Shown: piece after piece, positions 1 through 8,503 of the stretch
Position numbering within the stretch: position 1 is the first letter of the stretch
How the letters are laid out: every line of letters begins with the position of its first letter
IMG/VR virus record: IMGVR_UViG_3300031227_000343
Span: 1-26,853 of that record
Strand: one strand, 5' to 3'
From: a virus
Length of the DNA stretch: 26,853 nt
The notes under the pieces: generated by a model
Told to the model about the DNA's origin: nothing
What the model saw: only the letters and a program-made list of their open reading frames with translations
Databases searched by the model: none
Position numbers and translations under genes: made by a program

Positions 1-114
1 GTCATTTATTGGCAGCGGGCTGGGGCAACTCCTGCGATGACAGATACGAAGATTACAGGATCGTTGTTCGAGTTCCCCGATGAGTGGGTTGCTGTTTCTT
101 CGCTTCGAGTGTAA
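1..114 (+). CDS. C-terminal end of an upstream phage gene (partial)
   Basis: The first 37 codons of the window are an open frame that runs in from the left edge and stops at TAA (112-114). The visible tail contains FEFPDEWVAVSSLRV. A Shine-Dalgarno site for the next gene (AGGAG, 115-119) follows at once, so this is the end of the preceding gene of the same operon. Too little is present to name a family. By position it is probably another virion or morphogenesis protein. Confidence 0.6.
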   Translation, partial: VIYWQRAGATPAMTDTKITGSLFEFPDEWVAVSSLRV

Positions 115-126
115 AGGAGATGAACT

Positions 127-1518
127 ATGGGAATGGGTCCCGGTTCCAGCGTATCCAGAAACGTGACGGCGATCTTGGAAGACACCGACAATCTTCCGAT
201 TGATCCAGCCGATGCTTCGGACATTGCGTCAATGCATGCTGTTCCAGCGGCTGGTGCGACGGCCAATGCGTTGTTGCGTGATGTGATAGGGAACAAGACG
301 GATGACGTCGCCGGAACATCTTTGGTTTCGAAACTGAGATCGGTGGGCAGTGACAATCATGTGCATCACAAATTGTTCACCGGAGACGTTTACTTCGTCA
401 ATGCCACGGATGGTGACAACACCAATGATGGGAAGACTCCAGGAACCGCGAAGGCAACCATCGCAGCGGCCACTACCTTGATGACCGCTGGAGATGCTGT
501 TGCGGTTAATGCTGGCACGTACAACGAGAATGTTGTGCTGGCTTTAGTGGGTATGGAGATGTGGTGTGAGATAGGTGTGCTGATTGATCCAGACAGTGGT
601 GTTGGAATAACGGTGTCTGGCGATTCGTGCAAGATCGTTGGGGATCATAAGGTTACGCCAGCCAGTGCTGTTGGGGTGTTGGTCACTGGAGATGGTTGTC
701 ATCTTATCAGCGGGACGGTGATTGGTGGAACATCTGGAATGCAAGTGACTGGCTCTGATGTGATTATCGACGATTATGCTGTTGGCTTCCAAACCGCCAT
801 CTCATTTGACATTCAAGGCATACGAGCCAGGATTAGAGATTGTTCGACGGTTGGCAATGCCGCAACGATTGGCTACGGAATAAGTGGTGGTGTTGATACA
901 GGGGCGTTGCTTCGATGTACTTCAGCTGGGCATCAAACAGCAGGATATTCAATTGGCTCTGGGACAACAAATTGGACGGTCTTGGATTGCTCGTCTGGCG
1001 GTGGAGATGGTCGTTGGGTGGACACCGATTCAGTGAATGTGTGGAGCAACTTCTCGTATGCTGATGAAGTGTTCACGGAGATGGAATTCACAGACAACTC
1101 AACGACATTCAACATATTCAAAGTGACCGGCATCGTTTCGATTTCAAGCATCTATGGCCATGTGGAAGAAGTTTTGAATGCTCAGATGGGGAATTGCAAA
1201 CTTGAAATGGCGGCTGGGGCCCATACTGAAGACCTGACAACTGCTGTGACACTGAACAGTTTGCCGGTGGGCACATTCATCGGGAAGATTGCCACGGCCG
1301 GAGATGCGTTGTCTACCGGTTCATCTGCTGCTCCACAAGTCATCGAGAACACAAACTTTAAGGAACCAAGGGTGGCCTCCATAATCGTTGCGGAAACTGG
1401 AACGGCCACGTATGTCCGATTGGTGAGCGATGATGCTGTTGGGGACAAAGATGGAGCCATTCACTGGCACTGTCATTGGGCTCCGCTGTTAGATGATGGT
1501 TTTGTCGAGGCTGTATAA
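127..1518 (+). CDS. Beta-helix phage structural protein (head fibre/decoration-like)
   Basis: This 463-residue protein starts at an ATG preceded by AGGAG at 115-119. From about residue 87 it has the signature of a right-handed parallel beta-helix: VYFVNATDGDN, then a DGKTPGTAKATIAAA stretch and AVNAGTYNENV. This is the usual opening of pectate-lyase-like or DUF1565-like repeats in phage appendages. Short Gly/Asp/Val-rich coils continue to about residue 290. The last 170 residues look like a separate beta-sandwich (FNIFKVTGIVSISSIYG, then LRLVSDD-type strands), a layout I associate with trimeric surface proteins of virions. No catalytic residues can be assigned. It is followed 13 bases later by the connector gene, so it belongs to the head or neck module. 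A role as a capsid fibre or decoration is inference. Confidence 0.6.
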   Translation: MGMGPGSSVSRNVTAILEDTDNLPIDPADASDIASMHAVPAAGATANALLRDVIGNKTDDVAGTSLVSKLRSVGSDNHVHHKLFTGDVYFVNATDGDNTNDGKTPGTAKATIAAATTLMTAGDAVAVNAGTYNENVVLALVGMEMWCEIGVLIDPDSGVGITVSGDSCKIVGDHKVTPASAVGVLVTGDGCHLISGTVIGGTSGMQVTGSDVIIDDYAVGFQTAISFDIQGIRARIRDCSTVGNAATIGYGISGGVDTGALLRCTSAGHQTAGYSIGSGTTNWTVLDCSSGGGDGRWVDTDSVNVWSNFSYADEVFTEMEFTDNSTTFNIFKVTGIVSISSIYGHVEEVLNAQMGNCKLEMAAGAHTEDLTTAVTLNSLPVGTFIGKIATAGDALSTGSSAAPQVIENTNFKEPRVASIIVAETGTATYVRLVSDDAVGDKDGAIHWHCHWAPLLDDGFVEAV

Positions 1519-1531
1519 AGAGGAGTGACAA

Positions 1532-2365
1532 ATGGCAACCCATACGATCAATGAAGGTGTTATCGCCACTGCTGGCGGTTCCATCGTGACGGCAACTGAA
1601 GCTTACTTGGAGTTGGGGCTCACATCTCCGACTGCTGTTGAGGTTCGTGTCGTGCTCGCTTCCATACGCAAGGCTGAAGGGGCCGTGAAAAGGTACCTTC
1701 GTTATGATCCGGTGCAACGCAGGCGGACAGAGTATTTGCCATTGGGTGATCTGAATGCTGGGCGGTCTGCGGCTATCTGGGAGGTCAACGACACTCAGGC
1801 ATACATGAGGGAGTCGGTTGGATCGGCTGGAGGTGAGATCATTCTTCGGCACATTCCAGTACGGTCAACTGTTGCGATGGTGGTTCACACTGATTCGGAT
1901 GGTCGTTCGGACACGACTGAGGATGCTTTCACTGAGCAGAAGACTGAAGGCTCTGATTTCTGGCCGAACTACGATGGAAAGGACACGGATGGTTACAAGA
2001 TTTGTCGTGATGGCATAATACGACATGTTGGAGCTTGGCCCAGAACACCCGGTTCGATTCGGATTGCCTACACAGCTGGCTACAGTGTCGATGAGTTTCG
2101 TTCTGTGGACAATTTGGTGGATGCTGCCCCGATATGGGATGCCGCATTGGATGAGTCCATACGTCGAGCGAAGAAGGTGTTTCTCAACATGAAGCAATTT
2201 CATGGGTGGGCGGCTGGCCCGAAGTCGAGTGAAAGTCTTGGTGATTACAGTTACAGCACCGGCTCGACCACTGACATGGCTTTTGGTGGGGCCTGGGATT
2301 TGCTGCCCGAGACGAAGGAGAAGTTGCGAGAGTTTGTCAATTGGGGTTACGAGTTGGGGAGCTGA
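1532..2365 (+). CDS. Head-tail connector (HK97 gp6-like adaptor)
   Basis: A 277-residue protein with AGGAG at 1521-1525 before the ATG. The N-terminal half has the helical pattern of head-tail connector proteins that dock on the portal: TEAYLELGLTSPTAVEVRVV, then IRKAEGAVKRYLRYDP, which is typical of gp6/phiE125 gp8-like adaptors. It is longer than the usual 100-200 residues, with an inserted beta-rich middle (SDGRSDTTEDAFTEQKTEGSDF) and the common IRIAYTAGY motif near residue 180. The C-terminal helix ends in REFVNWGYELGS. The next gene encodes a head-closure domain and starts 3 bases after this stop, which supports a neck role. It is odd that these neck genes lie upstream of the portal rather than after the capsid gene. 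Confidence 0.7.
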   Translation: MATHTINEGVIATAGGSIVTATEAYLELGLTSPTAVEVRVVLASIRKAEGAVKRYLRYDPVQRRRTEYLPLGDLNAGRSAAIWEVNDTQAYMRESVGSAGGEIILRHIPVRSTVAMVVHTDSDGRSDTTEDAFTEQKTEGSDFWPNYDGKDTDGYKICRDGIIRHVGAWPRTPGSIRIAYTAGYSVDEFRSVDNLVDAAPIWDAALDESIRRAKKVFLNMKQFHGWAAGPKSSESLGDYSYSTGSTTDMAFGGAWDLLPETKEKLREFVNWGYELGS

Positions 2366-2367
2366 TC

Positions 2368-5300
2368 GTGTCACTTTTAGATAATATGCCGCACAAATGT
2401 TCTGCTTATCGGCGGGTTCGCACGACAGACGACCTCGGCGGGGCCAAGGATGCCTACTCATTCCTCACGTTTTCGGATCGGGATTGTTGGTTGCAGTCGG
2501 CCAGCGATAACGAGGTCCGTATTTTCCAGAAGCAGGGAATCGACGTAACCGGGAAGGTTTTCTTCACATCGGACCCGGAGTTGGACACTCGACACGCTGT
2601 AACAGTAAACAACAAAGCTGATGGAAATTCTCTTGGAACATGGTTGGTGAAGAGCCGGCCGTTGCCGGATACAAGCGTTGGGTTGGCCGTGCTCTACAAA
2701 GTGATGGTGGAGGAGTCCACAACGGGCAGCACTCCCGATTCGATATTGGGTGAGGGCGAAGAAGACATCAGCGATGCTTTGTCCAACGCGGAAAACATTG
2801 CGGCAAACACAGCAGCCATCGAAAGCAATGATGTTGACATAGTTGCGAATAAGGCGAACATTTCGGGCAACGATATTGATATTGCTGCCAACGTGTTGGC
2901 CATAGCAGTTAACGGTTCGGGCATCGCCACGAATGTCACAGACATTGCCACGAATGTCACAGACATTGCCACCAATACTTCAGGAATTGCCACCAACGTA
3001 ACTGGTATTTCAGACAATGTAACTGATATAGCGGCCCATGTTGCTAATCAGACGGCGGCGTTTGTCAACGTGCTTGACGGCGATGTCACCGGGGACGGGA
3101 GCACGGACGACAAGGCGGCTATTGAGGCTCGTATGGCCATTGCGTTGGCGTCGGGTGCGGCACTGTTGTTTCCGTCAGGCAGCTACAAGATTGAGAGCGA
3201 CTTGACGTTTACGGTGCCGTGCATTTTTATGGGCGGTGTATTGAAACCCGACGTTGGCATTATCGTGATGTTCAACAAGCCGATGGACAATCCGTTGGGC
3301 AGCCAATGTTTCGATGTAGCATACACCAGGGGACTTGGGGCCGCGTCATCCATAGCAGACGGAGATGATCCTGTTGCCTTACCTGGGGTCAGGTTCGCAA
3401 GCTCCAGCAATCAACCGCTTATTAGACCGCAATGGTGGGGAGCGCTTGCCGGTGAGGTTGTAGACTGTGGCGATGCTTTCCAGCAGGCGATTGATTCCGT
3501 GACCTGGTTGGGCTCGAACAGTTATGCTGCCATACCTGTTATGATTCCAGGTGGCAGATACAACGCATCGCATGAGTTGTTCGATGGTTACGATTTCGTC
3601 AACCACGACAGCACGGATGATCATTTGTGCAGGCGGGACAAAACTGTAGTCGATACTCCCGGTGTGCGAGCATCACCTGTTCCACTCATAGGTGAAGATG
3701 GTGGTATCTATATAAAATACACGGGCACCGCACACACCAATCAGTCGGCGAAGTATTTTGTATACTATAGCCCAGCCAGTGAAGGTGCCCCAGAGGTTCG
3801 ATTATCTGGGATTTTCTTGAACTGTGACTACGAACGTCGTGGATTCTATTTTGCAGCTCTTGGTCGAACTAAATCGTTTTCTGATTTAATTGTTCTGAAA
3901 TCCATTCAAGTAGCGTTTGACATTATATCGTGTTACACATGTGACATGAAGAGCTTGAATTGTAGCAACACACGGGGAATAGGCATCCGCACGTATGGGG
4001 CCAACGGCAGCAGGATAAACAACTGCCAGTATTCGACCAACTACAAGGTGGGTGTTTTCGGCGACTATTGGCCCGACCCAGACGAGACGCACATCGTCAC
4101 CGCCAACGGATCTATCGTCCAAACTTCCGTAGACCAGCGAGCGGGTTTTGTTCTTGATGGAACGATTATGGGCGACACTCTCAATGTGGAGGGCGCATAC
4201 CTAAGTTGGCCAATTGTTATAAGTGGCGGCACCAAGGTGGGTACCCAGCTCAAGTGCAGTGTGATAGACCATGAGTTCCAGACAGGCAACAAGTTTTACT
4301 TTGACGGGGCGATACGCGACCTGGTTGAGATTAACGATGATGATTTTTACTTGGATTACGACCCGGGAACCACGACTTCTGGCTTTCTGTACCGTGCTTG
4401 CGAAAGCATAACACAGAATGCTACTCTTGGCGTGGTGACACTAACAAACCACCGGTTCGCAGAAGGCGACCGCATAAAGTTCAACACCACCACGGGCATG
4501 GCTGAGCTTAACAACAACTGGTATCGAGTAGGTCCGCCGACAGTCGGCGGAGCAATGGCAACCGACACGTTCGGCATCTATGAGTTCCATACCGACTTTG
4601 CCAACAGCGGTGCCTTGGTTCCTGTAGCAACAGATGGATTCGCGGTGAGCGATGCCACAGAATACATTTCGGGCAGTGGCGGAAATGGCTTTTACCTAGG
4701 CGGAACAACTTGTCAATACACTAACTTGCGGTTCGAGACCAACGTCATAGCATTTTCGTACATAGTAGTTGGGGCTGAATCACGAAACATTACAGTAGAT
4801 GGGATTTACCAGTCAACATCGTTGCAACCGCGAACGATTGTCTACTGTGACCGTGGACCCGTGACTGGAGCTGTTTCTGGCTACACCCATACGGGTCATC
4901 GTTTTAGAAACATCAGAGCGAACTCTCGTTTGTATACTCCAACTGCCACTGCTGCTTCGCGGGCTCTTGTTGAGTTTGACATCACACCTGGATACCGAGC
5001 CGATGGGAACACGGTTGATAGCGTAATAGATAATAGTGAACACTCATTTGGAACTCCTGCAATTCCGAAAGTGCTGTTCACGGAGCCGTCAAGCTATGCT
5101 ACATCGTTTGCCGCCGGAAGCCCAACAGGCGGCTATCAGGTTTGCAACTACGTGGACGGCATAGGAACGTCCATTGAGCGATGGGAGCCTGACAACGCTA
5201 CGCCTCCCGTGTATGGGCATCACGTCGGCGGCGATGTGATTGTGCTAAAGATACCCTGGACGAAGTTCCGAATCGACGACCACACAGTAGACATCACGAA

Positions 5301-5484
5301 TTTCGACGACGGGTACGAGGGGCAAGAGATCACGGTGTTTGTGGGTGCCAATACAGTTGCCGGCGGCAAAGACATTATCCATGATGTTACCAAGATTGTA
5401 CTCACCAGCGGTGCAGATATTACACCGTCTGCTGGCGACTTGTTGCGATTCCAGCTTGTCGGCACGGTTTGGTATCAGATGTAA
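2368..5484 (+). CDS. Fusion: head-closure-like domain + coiled stalk + pectate-lyase-like spike
   Basis: I place the start at GTG 2368, three bases after the connector stop, because GGGGAG lies just upstream; the product is 1038 residues. Residues 1-115 resemble head-closure/head-tail joining proteins (PF05521 type): MPHKCSAYRRVRTTDDLGG, then FQKQGIDVTGKVFF, then a WLVKSRPLPD strand, ending at VMVEES. A short acidic linker follows, then about 12 heptads of the form I-x-x-N-x-x-x (about residues 143-226), a trimeric stalk. From about residue 230 comes VNVLDGDVTGDGSTDDKAAI and LLFPSGSYKI, the classical start of the Pectate_lyase_3 spike fold, followed by a long beta-helix to about residue 950. 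The C-terminal strands (VIVLKIPW...LRFQLVGTVWYQM) look like a capping domain. Such spikes bind or cleave surface polysaccharides; joining one to a head-closure domain would place it at the neck. The frame is continuous through the junction. Confidence 0.75.
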   Translation: MSLLDNMPHKCSAYRRVRTTDDLGGAKDAYSFLTFSDRDCWLQSASDNEVRIFQKQGIDVTGKVFFTSDPELDTRHAVTVNNKADGNSLGTWLVKSRPLPDTSVGLAVLYKVMVEESTTGSTPDSILGEGEEDISDALSNAENIAANTAAIESNDVDIVANKANISGNDIDIAANVLAIAVNGSGIATNVTDIATNVTDIATNTSGIATNVTGISDNVTDIAAHVANQTAAFVNVLDGDVTGDGSTDDKAAIEARMAIALASGAALLFPSGSYKIESDLTFTVPCIFMGGVLKPDVGIIVMFNKPMDNPLGSQCFDVAYTRGLGAASSIADGDDPVALPGVRFASSSNQPLIRPQWWGALAGEVVDCGDAFQQAIDSVTWLGSNSYAAIPVMIPGGRYNASHELFDGYDFVNHDSTDDHLCRRDKTVVDTPGVRASPVPLIGEDGGIYIKYTGTAHTNQSAKYFVYYSPASEGAPEVRLSGIFLNCDYERRGFYFAALGRTKSFSDLIVLKSIQVAFDIISCYTCDMKSLNCSNTRGIGIRTYGANGSRINNCQYSTNYKVGVFGDYWPDPDETHIVTANGSIVQTSVDQRAGFVLDGTIMGDTLNVEGAYLSWPIVISGGTKVGTQLKCSVIDHEFQTGNKFYFDGAIRDLVEINDDDFYLDYDPGTTTSGFLYRACESITQNATLGVVTLTNHRFAEGDRIKFNTTTGMAELNNNWYRVGPPTVGGAMATDTFGIYEFHTDFANSGALVPVATDGFAVSDATEYISGSGGNGFYLGGTTCQYTNLRFETNVIAFSYIVVGAESRNITVDGIYQSTSLQPRTIVYCDRGPVTGAVSGYTHTGHRFRNIRANSRLYTPTATAASRALVEFDITPGYRADGNTVDSVIDNSEHSFGTPAIPKVLFTEPSSYATSFAAGSPTGGYQVCNYVDGIGTSIERWEPDNATPPVYGHHVGGDVIVLKIPWTKFRIDDHTVDITNFDDGYEGQEITVFVGANTVAGGKDIIHDVTKIVLTSGADITPSAGDLLRFQLVGTVWYQM
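2920..3045 (+). repeat. 21-bp tandem repeat encoding heptads of the spike stalk
   Basis: Six consecutive 21-base units encode IATNVTD, IATNVTD, IATNTSG, IATNVTG, ISDNVTD and IAAHVAN. Units 2920-2940 and 2941-2961 are nearly identical at the DNA level. Degenerate units of the same heptad extend upstream to about 2794. Ile at position a and Asn at position d is the N@d pattern known from trimeric coiled coils of adhesins and phage fibres. Such repeats can change length by slippage. Confidence 0.8.
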
Positions 5485-5495
5485 GAAGGGGTATA

Positions 5496-5837
5496 ATGAT
5501 AGTTACATGCAAGACATTTGATGACTTCATGGTCAACCTGAACTCGATCTCCAACGATCGTTTGGTTGAAAAGACCTTGAGGGTTTCGATAAGCGAGTTG
5601 GATGAGAGTGGCACTGGCACCAGGTTCATCATCAACTTCCAGGCATCGGCGGTCGTCGACTTCAAATCTCTTGAAGGTCAGTACCTTCTGGAGTTGGGGG
5701 TGGTCACAGGCAGGGACATCCGAGATGCCGAGCCGGAGTTGACCGGCACAGAAAAGGCTTTGGAGTACAAAACGATTTTGAGTGAGTTGTGCAAGGTTCG
5801 GGGGTGGTCAATGCTTCCGGGCATAATTTCAATCTGA
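5496..5837 (+). CDS. Small phage protein of unknown function
   Basis: The ATG at 5496 follows AGAAGGGG (5484-5491) and gives 113 residues. The protein is mixed alpha/beta with no signal peptide or membrane segment. Visible stretches are LRVSISELDESGTGTRFIINFQASAVVDF, then LLELGVVTGRD and a C-terminal WSMLPGIISI. I do not recognise a family. It lies 11 bases after the spike fusion and 11 bases before the next gene, all in the same operon, so a virion or assembly role is likely but unproven. Confidence 0.65.
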   Translation: MIVTCKTFDDFMVNLNSISNDRLVEKTLRVSISELDESGTGTRFIINFQASAVVDFKSLEGQYLLELGVVTGRDIRDAEPELTGTEKALEYKTILSELCKVRGWSMLPGIISI

Positions 5838-5848
5838 GGAGAAGAACG

Positions 5849-6451
5849 ATGACAAAGAATGCTGTTGATTTTCAGGAGTTCGATGATGCCTTGGCAAAGG
5901 CGAAGGATGGTGGCAGTTTCATGGCCGCTGTGTGGATGGTCAGTGACGGGAAGGTGCAGTTGTTGCGAAGATCCACGTCGAAGTTCCCGCGGGGCGATTT
6001 CCTGCGAGCCGTGGCGCAACTTGCCGATCTTTGTGCTGTAGATTGTGCCGGGGCTGAAAAGGCAAAGAACAATGGGGCTTCCGCTGTTCCGGAGCCCTTG
6101 CCACGGGCCAAGCCCGACATCAAGGTGTTTCCCAAACCCGACATCAAGGTGTTTCCGACAGAAGAGCCCACCCCTGAGCCGCAGGCTCCGCCGGTGGGAC
6201 TCCCGGATCCAGGACCAGCATTGAGGGCGATAACGCCTGAGTCTGACATGAAGGTGGAGGAAGATGAACCGTGTGTTCTTGGCAGAGGAGTCCAAGGACA
6301 GATGCCTGTGGTCAATGTGCAGAGAACATCGGCTGCCGTGGTCTTGCATGTTGAAGGTCAGTTGCCCGTGGCATTGCCCGCAGAGGCCACCGAGGTCCAG
6401 GTTTCGCAAGCTGTCGAGGTGTATCGGTCCAGCATGGGGGCAATCAAATGA
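5849..6451 (+). CDS. Unknown phage protein with a duplicated KPDIKVFP motif
   Basis: The ATG at 5849 has GAGGAG upstream (5836-5841) and yields 200 residues; an earlier in-frame start at 5789 lacks support. Residues 1-70 look globular (EFDDALAKAKDGGSFMAAVWMVSDGKVQLLRRSTSKFPRGDF). The middle is a Pro/Glu-rich low-complexity linker containing two exact copies of the octapeptide PDIKVFPx-type unit. The C-terminal part is beta-rich with GQMPVVNVQRTSAAVVLHV. No family is recognised. The stop overlaps the next ATG (ATGA at 6448), indicating translational coupling. The repeat and linker suggest a two-domain protein with a flexible tether. Confidence 0.6.
   Translation: MTKNAVDFQEFDDALAKAKDGGSFMAAVWMVSDGKVQLLRRSTSKFPRGDFLRAVAQLADLCAVDCAGAEKAKNNGASAVPEPLPRAKPDIKVFPKPDIKVFPTEEPTPEPQAPPVGLPDPGPALRAITPESDMKVEEDEPCVLGRGVQGQMPVVNVQRTSAAVVLHVEGQLPVALPAEATEVQVSQAVEVYRSSMGAIK
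6113..6156 (+). repeat. Direct repeat of 20 bases (period 24) in an unknown gene
   Basis: Two identical 20-base copies at 6113-6132 and 6137-6156 encode the duplicated PDIKVF motif in the linker of the surrounding gene. It looks like a recent short tandem duplication. Confidence 0.85.
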
Positions 6452-6798
6452 AGTGGCTGAGATCGTTTTTGGCCTACCGTGGACTCACAATTGCTCGCAA
6501 GCGTGCAGCCAAGATTATCAGACAAAGCCAGCGGCTTGACAGACGACTGGTGAAACGTCAGAGGCAGTTGAAGCATTTGGCTGAGACCATTTCCGAGGAT
6601 CTGGAAGATGCCACGGAGTTGAACAAGGACCGGGACCAGGCACTTGTCATGCTTGAAAATGAGAACGAAGTGTTGCGGGATGTTCTGTTGCCCGAAGTGA
6701 CGGCGGCTCAGCAGATGGCCGTGGCTCGTTGGGAGACAGAAATGACCATTCAGAATTATAAGCAGGCCGCCAACACGCCGGGCCGTGTTGAGCATTGA
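6448..6798 (+). CDS. Small basic coiled-coil protein
   Basis: This 116-residue protein overlaps the previous gene by ATGA. It is almost entirely helical and highly charged. A basic N-terminus (YRGLTIARKRAAKIIRQSQRLDRRLVKRQRQLKHL) is followed by an acidic coiled coil (ETISEDLEDATELNKDRDQALVMLENENEVL). No cysteines or membrane segment are present. Its place directly before the portal would suit a small scaffold, chaperone or DNA-associated protein, but no family is recognised. Confidence 0.6.
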   Translation: MKWLRSFLAYRGLTIARKRAAKIIRQSQRLDRRLVKRQRQLKHLAETISEDLEDATELNKDRDQALVMLENENEVLRDVLLPEVTAAQQMAVARWETEMTIQNYKQAANTPGRVEH

Positions 6799-6835
6799 GT
6801 TGAAGAAGAACGTCACTTGAAGAGAAAGAGAATCG

Positions 6836-8503
6836 ATGGGAGCCCTCACAAAAGCGTTGAGGCACTGCGAGGCCGTTGCCAGTACAGCTCAGGTAAATGC
6901 TCTTCAGCTCAAAGCTGATGGCATGTTGGATTTGGGAAGCTCTGGTGGTGCTGCCAGCTTGAGCCAGTGGACAGACAACGCCCGCTACAATGAACGTTAC
7001 AACTTGTTCCGCGGTGTTGTCTATGCAGCGATCAATGCCATTGCTCAGGAGGGGGCTGGCCAGCCAGTCAACCTGAGTCGCATCAAGGGGACATCCAAGA
7101 ACAAGTCCAGGATTGGCACCAAGCACATAACGAGCAAGATGCTCACATCTGCTTTGGTCAAGACAGCTGACCAAGAAATAGAGGTCATCAAGGTTCACGA
7201 GTTTCTCACCATGCTGGAGAATCCAAATCCTATTCAGAACCGCTGGCAATTGGTCTACTCTTTCATGGCCAATTTGTTGTTGACTGGTTGGGGATACATC
7301 GTGGGAGGGCAAACCAAGGATGGTTTCGAGTTGTATTCTTTGCCCACCACGTGGATACGTCCGGATCATAGCAAGGGTCCATTCTCGCAGTTTCGCATAG
7401 TCAATCCGAAGAATCCGAGCGATGGAAAGGAGAGCAAGTTGTTGGGAAGGGAAAGCGTGGCATTCGCTCATCTTCCAAATCCATCGGATCCGTTGAGTGC
7501 AATGGCCCCGGCCGGCTCCCAGATGCAGGCCATCCGAGTTGATGACCACATCTGGACATCCAGGGAGAGGTTTTTTGACAACGGGGTGTTTCCATCCGTG
7601 ATCGTGACAGTTGGAAAAGACCCGCATCCGGGAGCCGAGGGCGGAGGGGTGAGACCAAGATTGACGGCAAGCCAGCGCCGGCAGGTGAACTCTGTGATAA
7701 AGAAGACGATGTCCGGAGTTCACAATTACGGCAACCCAGCCATTGTTGACGGGTATATCGAGAGCATCGAAAGGCTCTCAATGACCCAGACTGAGATGGG
7801 TTGGGAGAAGTCCGAGAAGGCCACCAAGCAGGCCATTCTCACAGCGTTTGGAGTTCATCCATATATCTTGGGGGAGGCTGTCAGCGTCGGTGGTTATGCT
7901 CAAGTGGCGAACATCGAAAAGCGTTTCTATGAGAAAGTCAACACAATGCTCGACATGCTCGGAGCTGTGATGACGAACTTTATCGGACAGGCCGATGGCG
8001 ACGATAAGCTGGTGGTGTGGTGGGAAAAAAAGGAAGTGCGTGATCCCAGCCTCCATGCTGGCAACTTGTTCAAGATGCGGAGCAATGACGATATCAGCCA
8101 AGACGAGATCCGGGCCGAGTTTGGGTTCGCCCCTGATGAGGATCGAAACCAGTCGGTGCTTGGCAAGAGTGCTGCACAGGCGATGAAAACGTTGGAGTTG
8201 CTCGGTGGTGGTAAGATAACAGAAGAGCAAGCCCAGGCGACGCTGGAGGCGATGGGATTGCCGACTGACGTGGCGGAGAAGATGAGCAAACCACCGGAGG
8301 TGAAGGAAGAGCCAGCAGAAGGTGGTGCGCCGGTCGGAGAAGGGGCATTGCCGGGCGTCGAACCTCCACCAGGGGAAAAACCCCCGGAAGAGGACGAGGC
8401 CGCTGCTGGGGCTGCTACGGCCTTGGAATCAGCTGTGAGCTATCTTCGGATGAGTCCAAAGAGTTTAGCCAAACAGATCGTAGATAGCAGCCGAGGAAGT
8501 TGA
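6836..8503 (+). CDS. Phage portal protein (HK97-type)
   Basis: A 555-residue protein, slightly longer than typical HK97 portals (about 400-500). The portal forms the dodecameric ring at the special capsid vertex through which DNA is packaged. Family features seen in order are: RYNLFRGVVYAAINAIAQEG (wing helix), FLTMLENPNPIQNRWQLVYSFMANLLLTGWGYI, LYSLPTTWIRPD, the clip/stem region with TASQRRQVNSVIKKTMSG, and MTQTEMGWEKSEKATKQAILTAFGVHPYILGE. This last stretch is very characteristic of portals. The C-terminal 70 residues are a Pro/Glu/Gly-rich flexible tail. A weak purine-rich site precedes the ATG. The stop overlaps the next gene (TTG at 8500), the usual portal/minor head coupling. Confidence 0.9.
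   Translation: MGALTKALRHCEAVASTAQVNALQLKADGMLDLGSSGGAASLSQWTDNARYNERYNLFRGVVYAAINAIAQEGAGQPVNLSRIKGTSKNKSRIGTKHITSKMLTSALVKTADQEIEVIKVHEFLTMLENPNPIQNRWQLVYSFMANLLLTGWGYIVGGQTKDGFELYSLPTTWIRPDHSKGPFSQFRIVNPKNPSDGKESKLLGRESVAFAHLPNPSDPLSAMAPAGSQMQAIRVDDHIWTSRERFFDNGVFPSVIVTVGKDPHPGAEGGGVRPRLTASQRRQVNSVIKKTMSGVHNYGNPAIVDGYIESIERLSMTQTEMGWEKSEKATKQAILTAFGVHPYILGEAVSVGGYAQVANIEKRFYEKVNTMLDMLGAVMTNFIGQADGDDKLVVWWEKKEVRDPSLHAGNLFKMRSNDDISQDEIRAEFGFAPDEDRNQSVLGKSAAQAMKTLELLGGGKITEEQAQATLEAMGLPTDVAEKMSKPPEVKEEPAEGGAPVGEGALPGVEPPPGEKPPEEDEAAAGAATALESAVSYLRMSPKSLAKQIVDSSRGS

Noticed and set aside
5678-6409. 243-codon antisense frame
   Set aside because: His/Arg/Cys-rich translation typical of a shadow; the sense gene has a good ribosome site and coupling to its neighbour.
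6647-7723. 358-codon antisense frame across the portal start
   Set aside because: Lies opposite a well-recognised portal gene, has no plausible start region and no recognisable domain.
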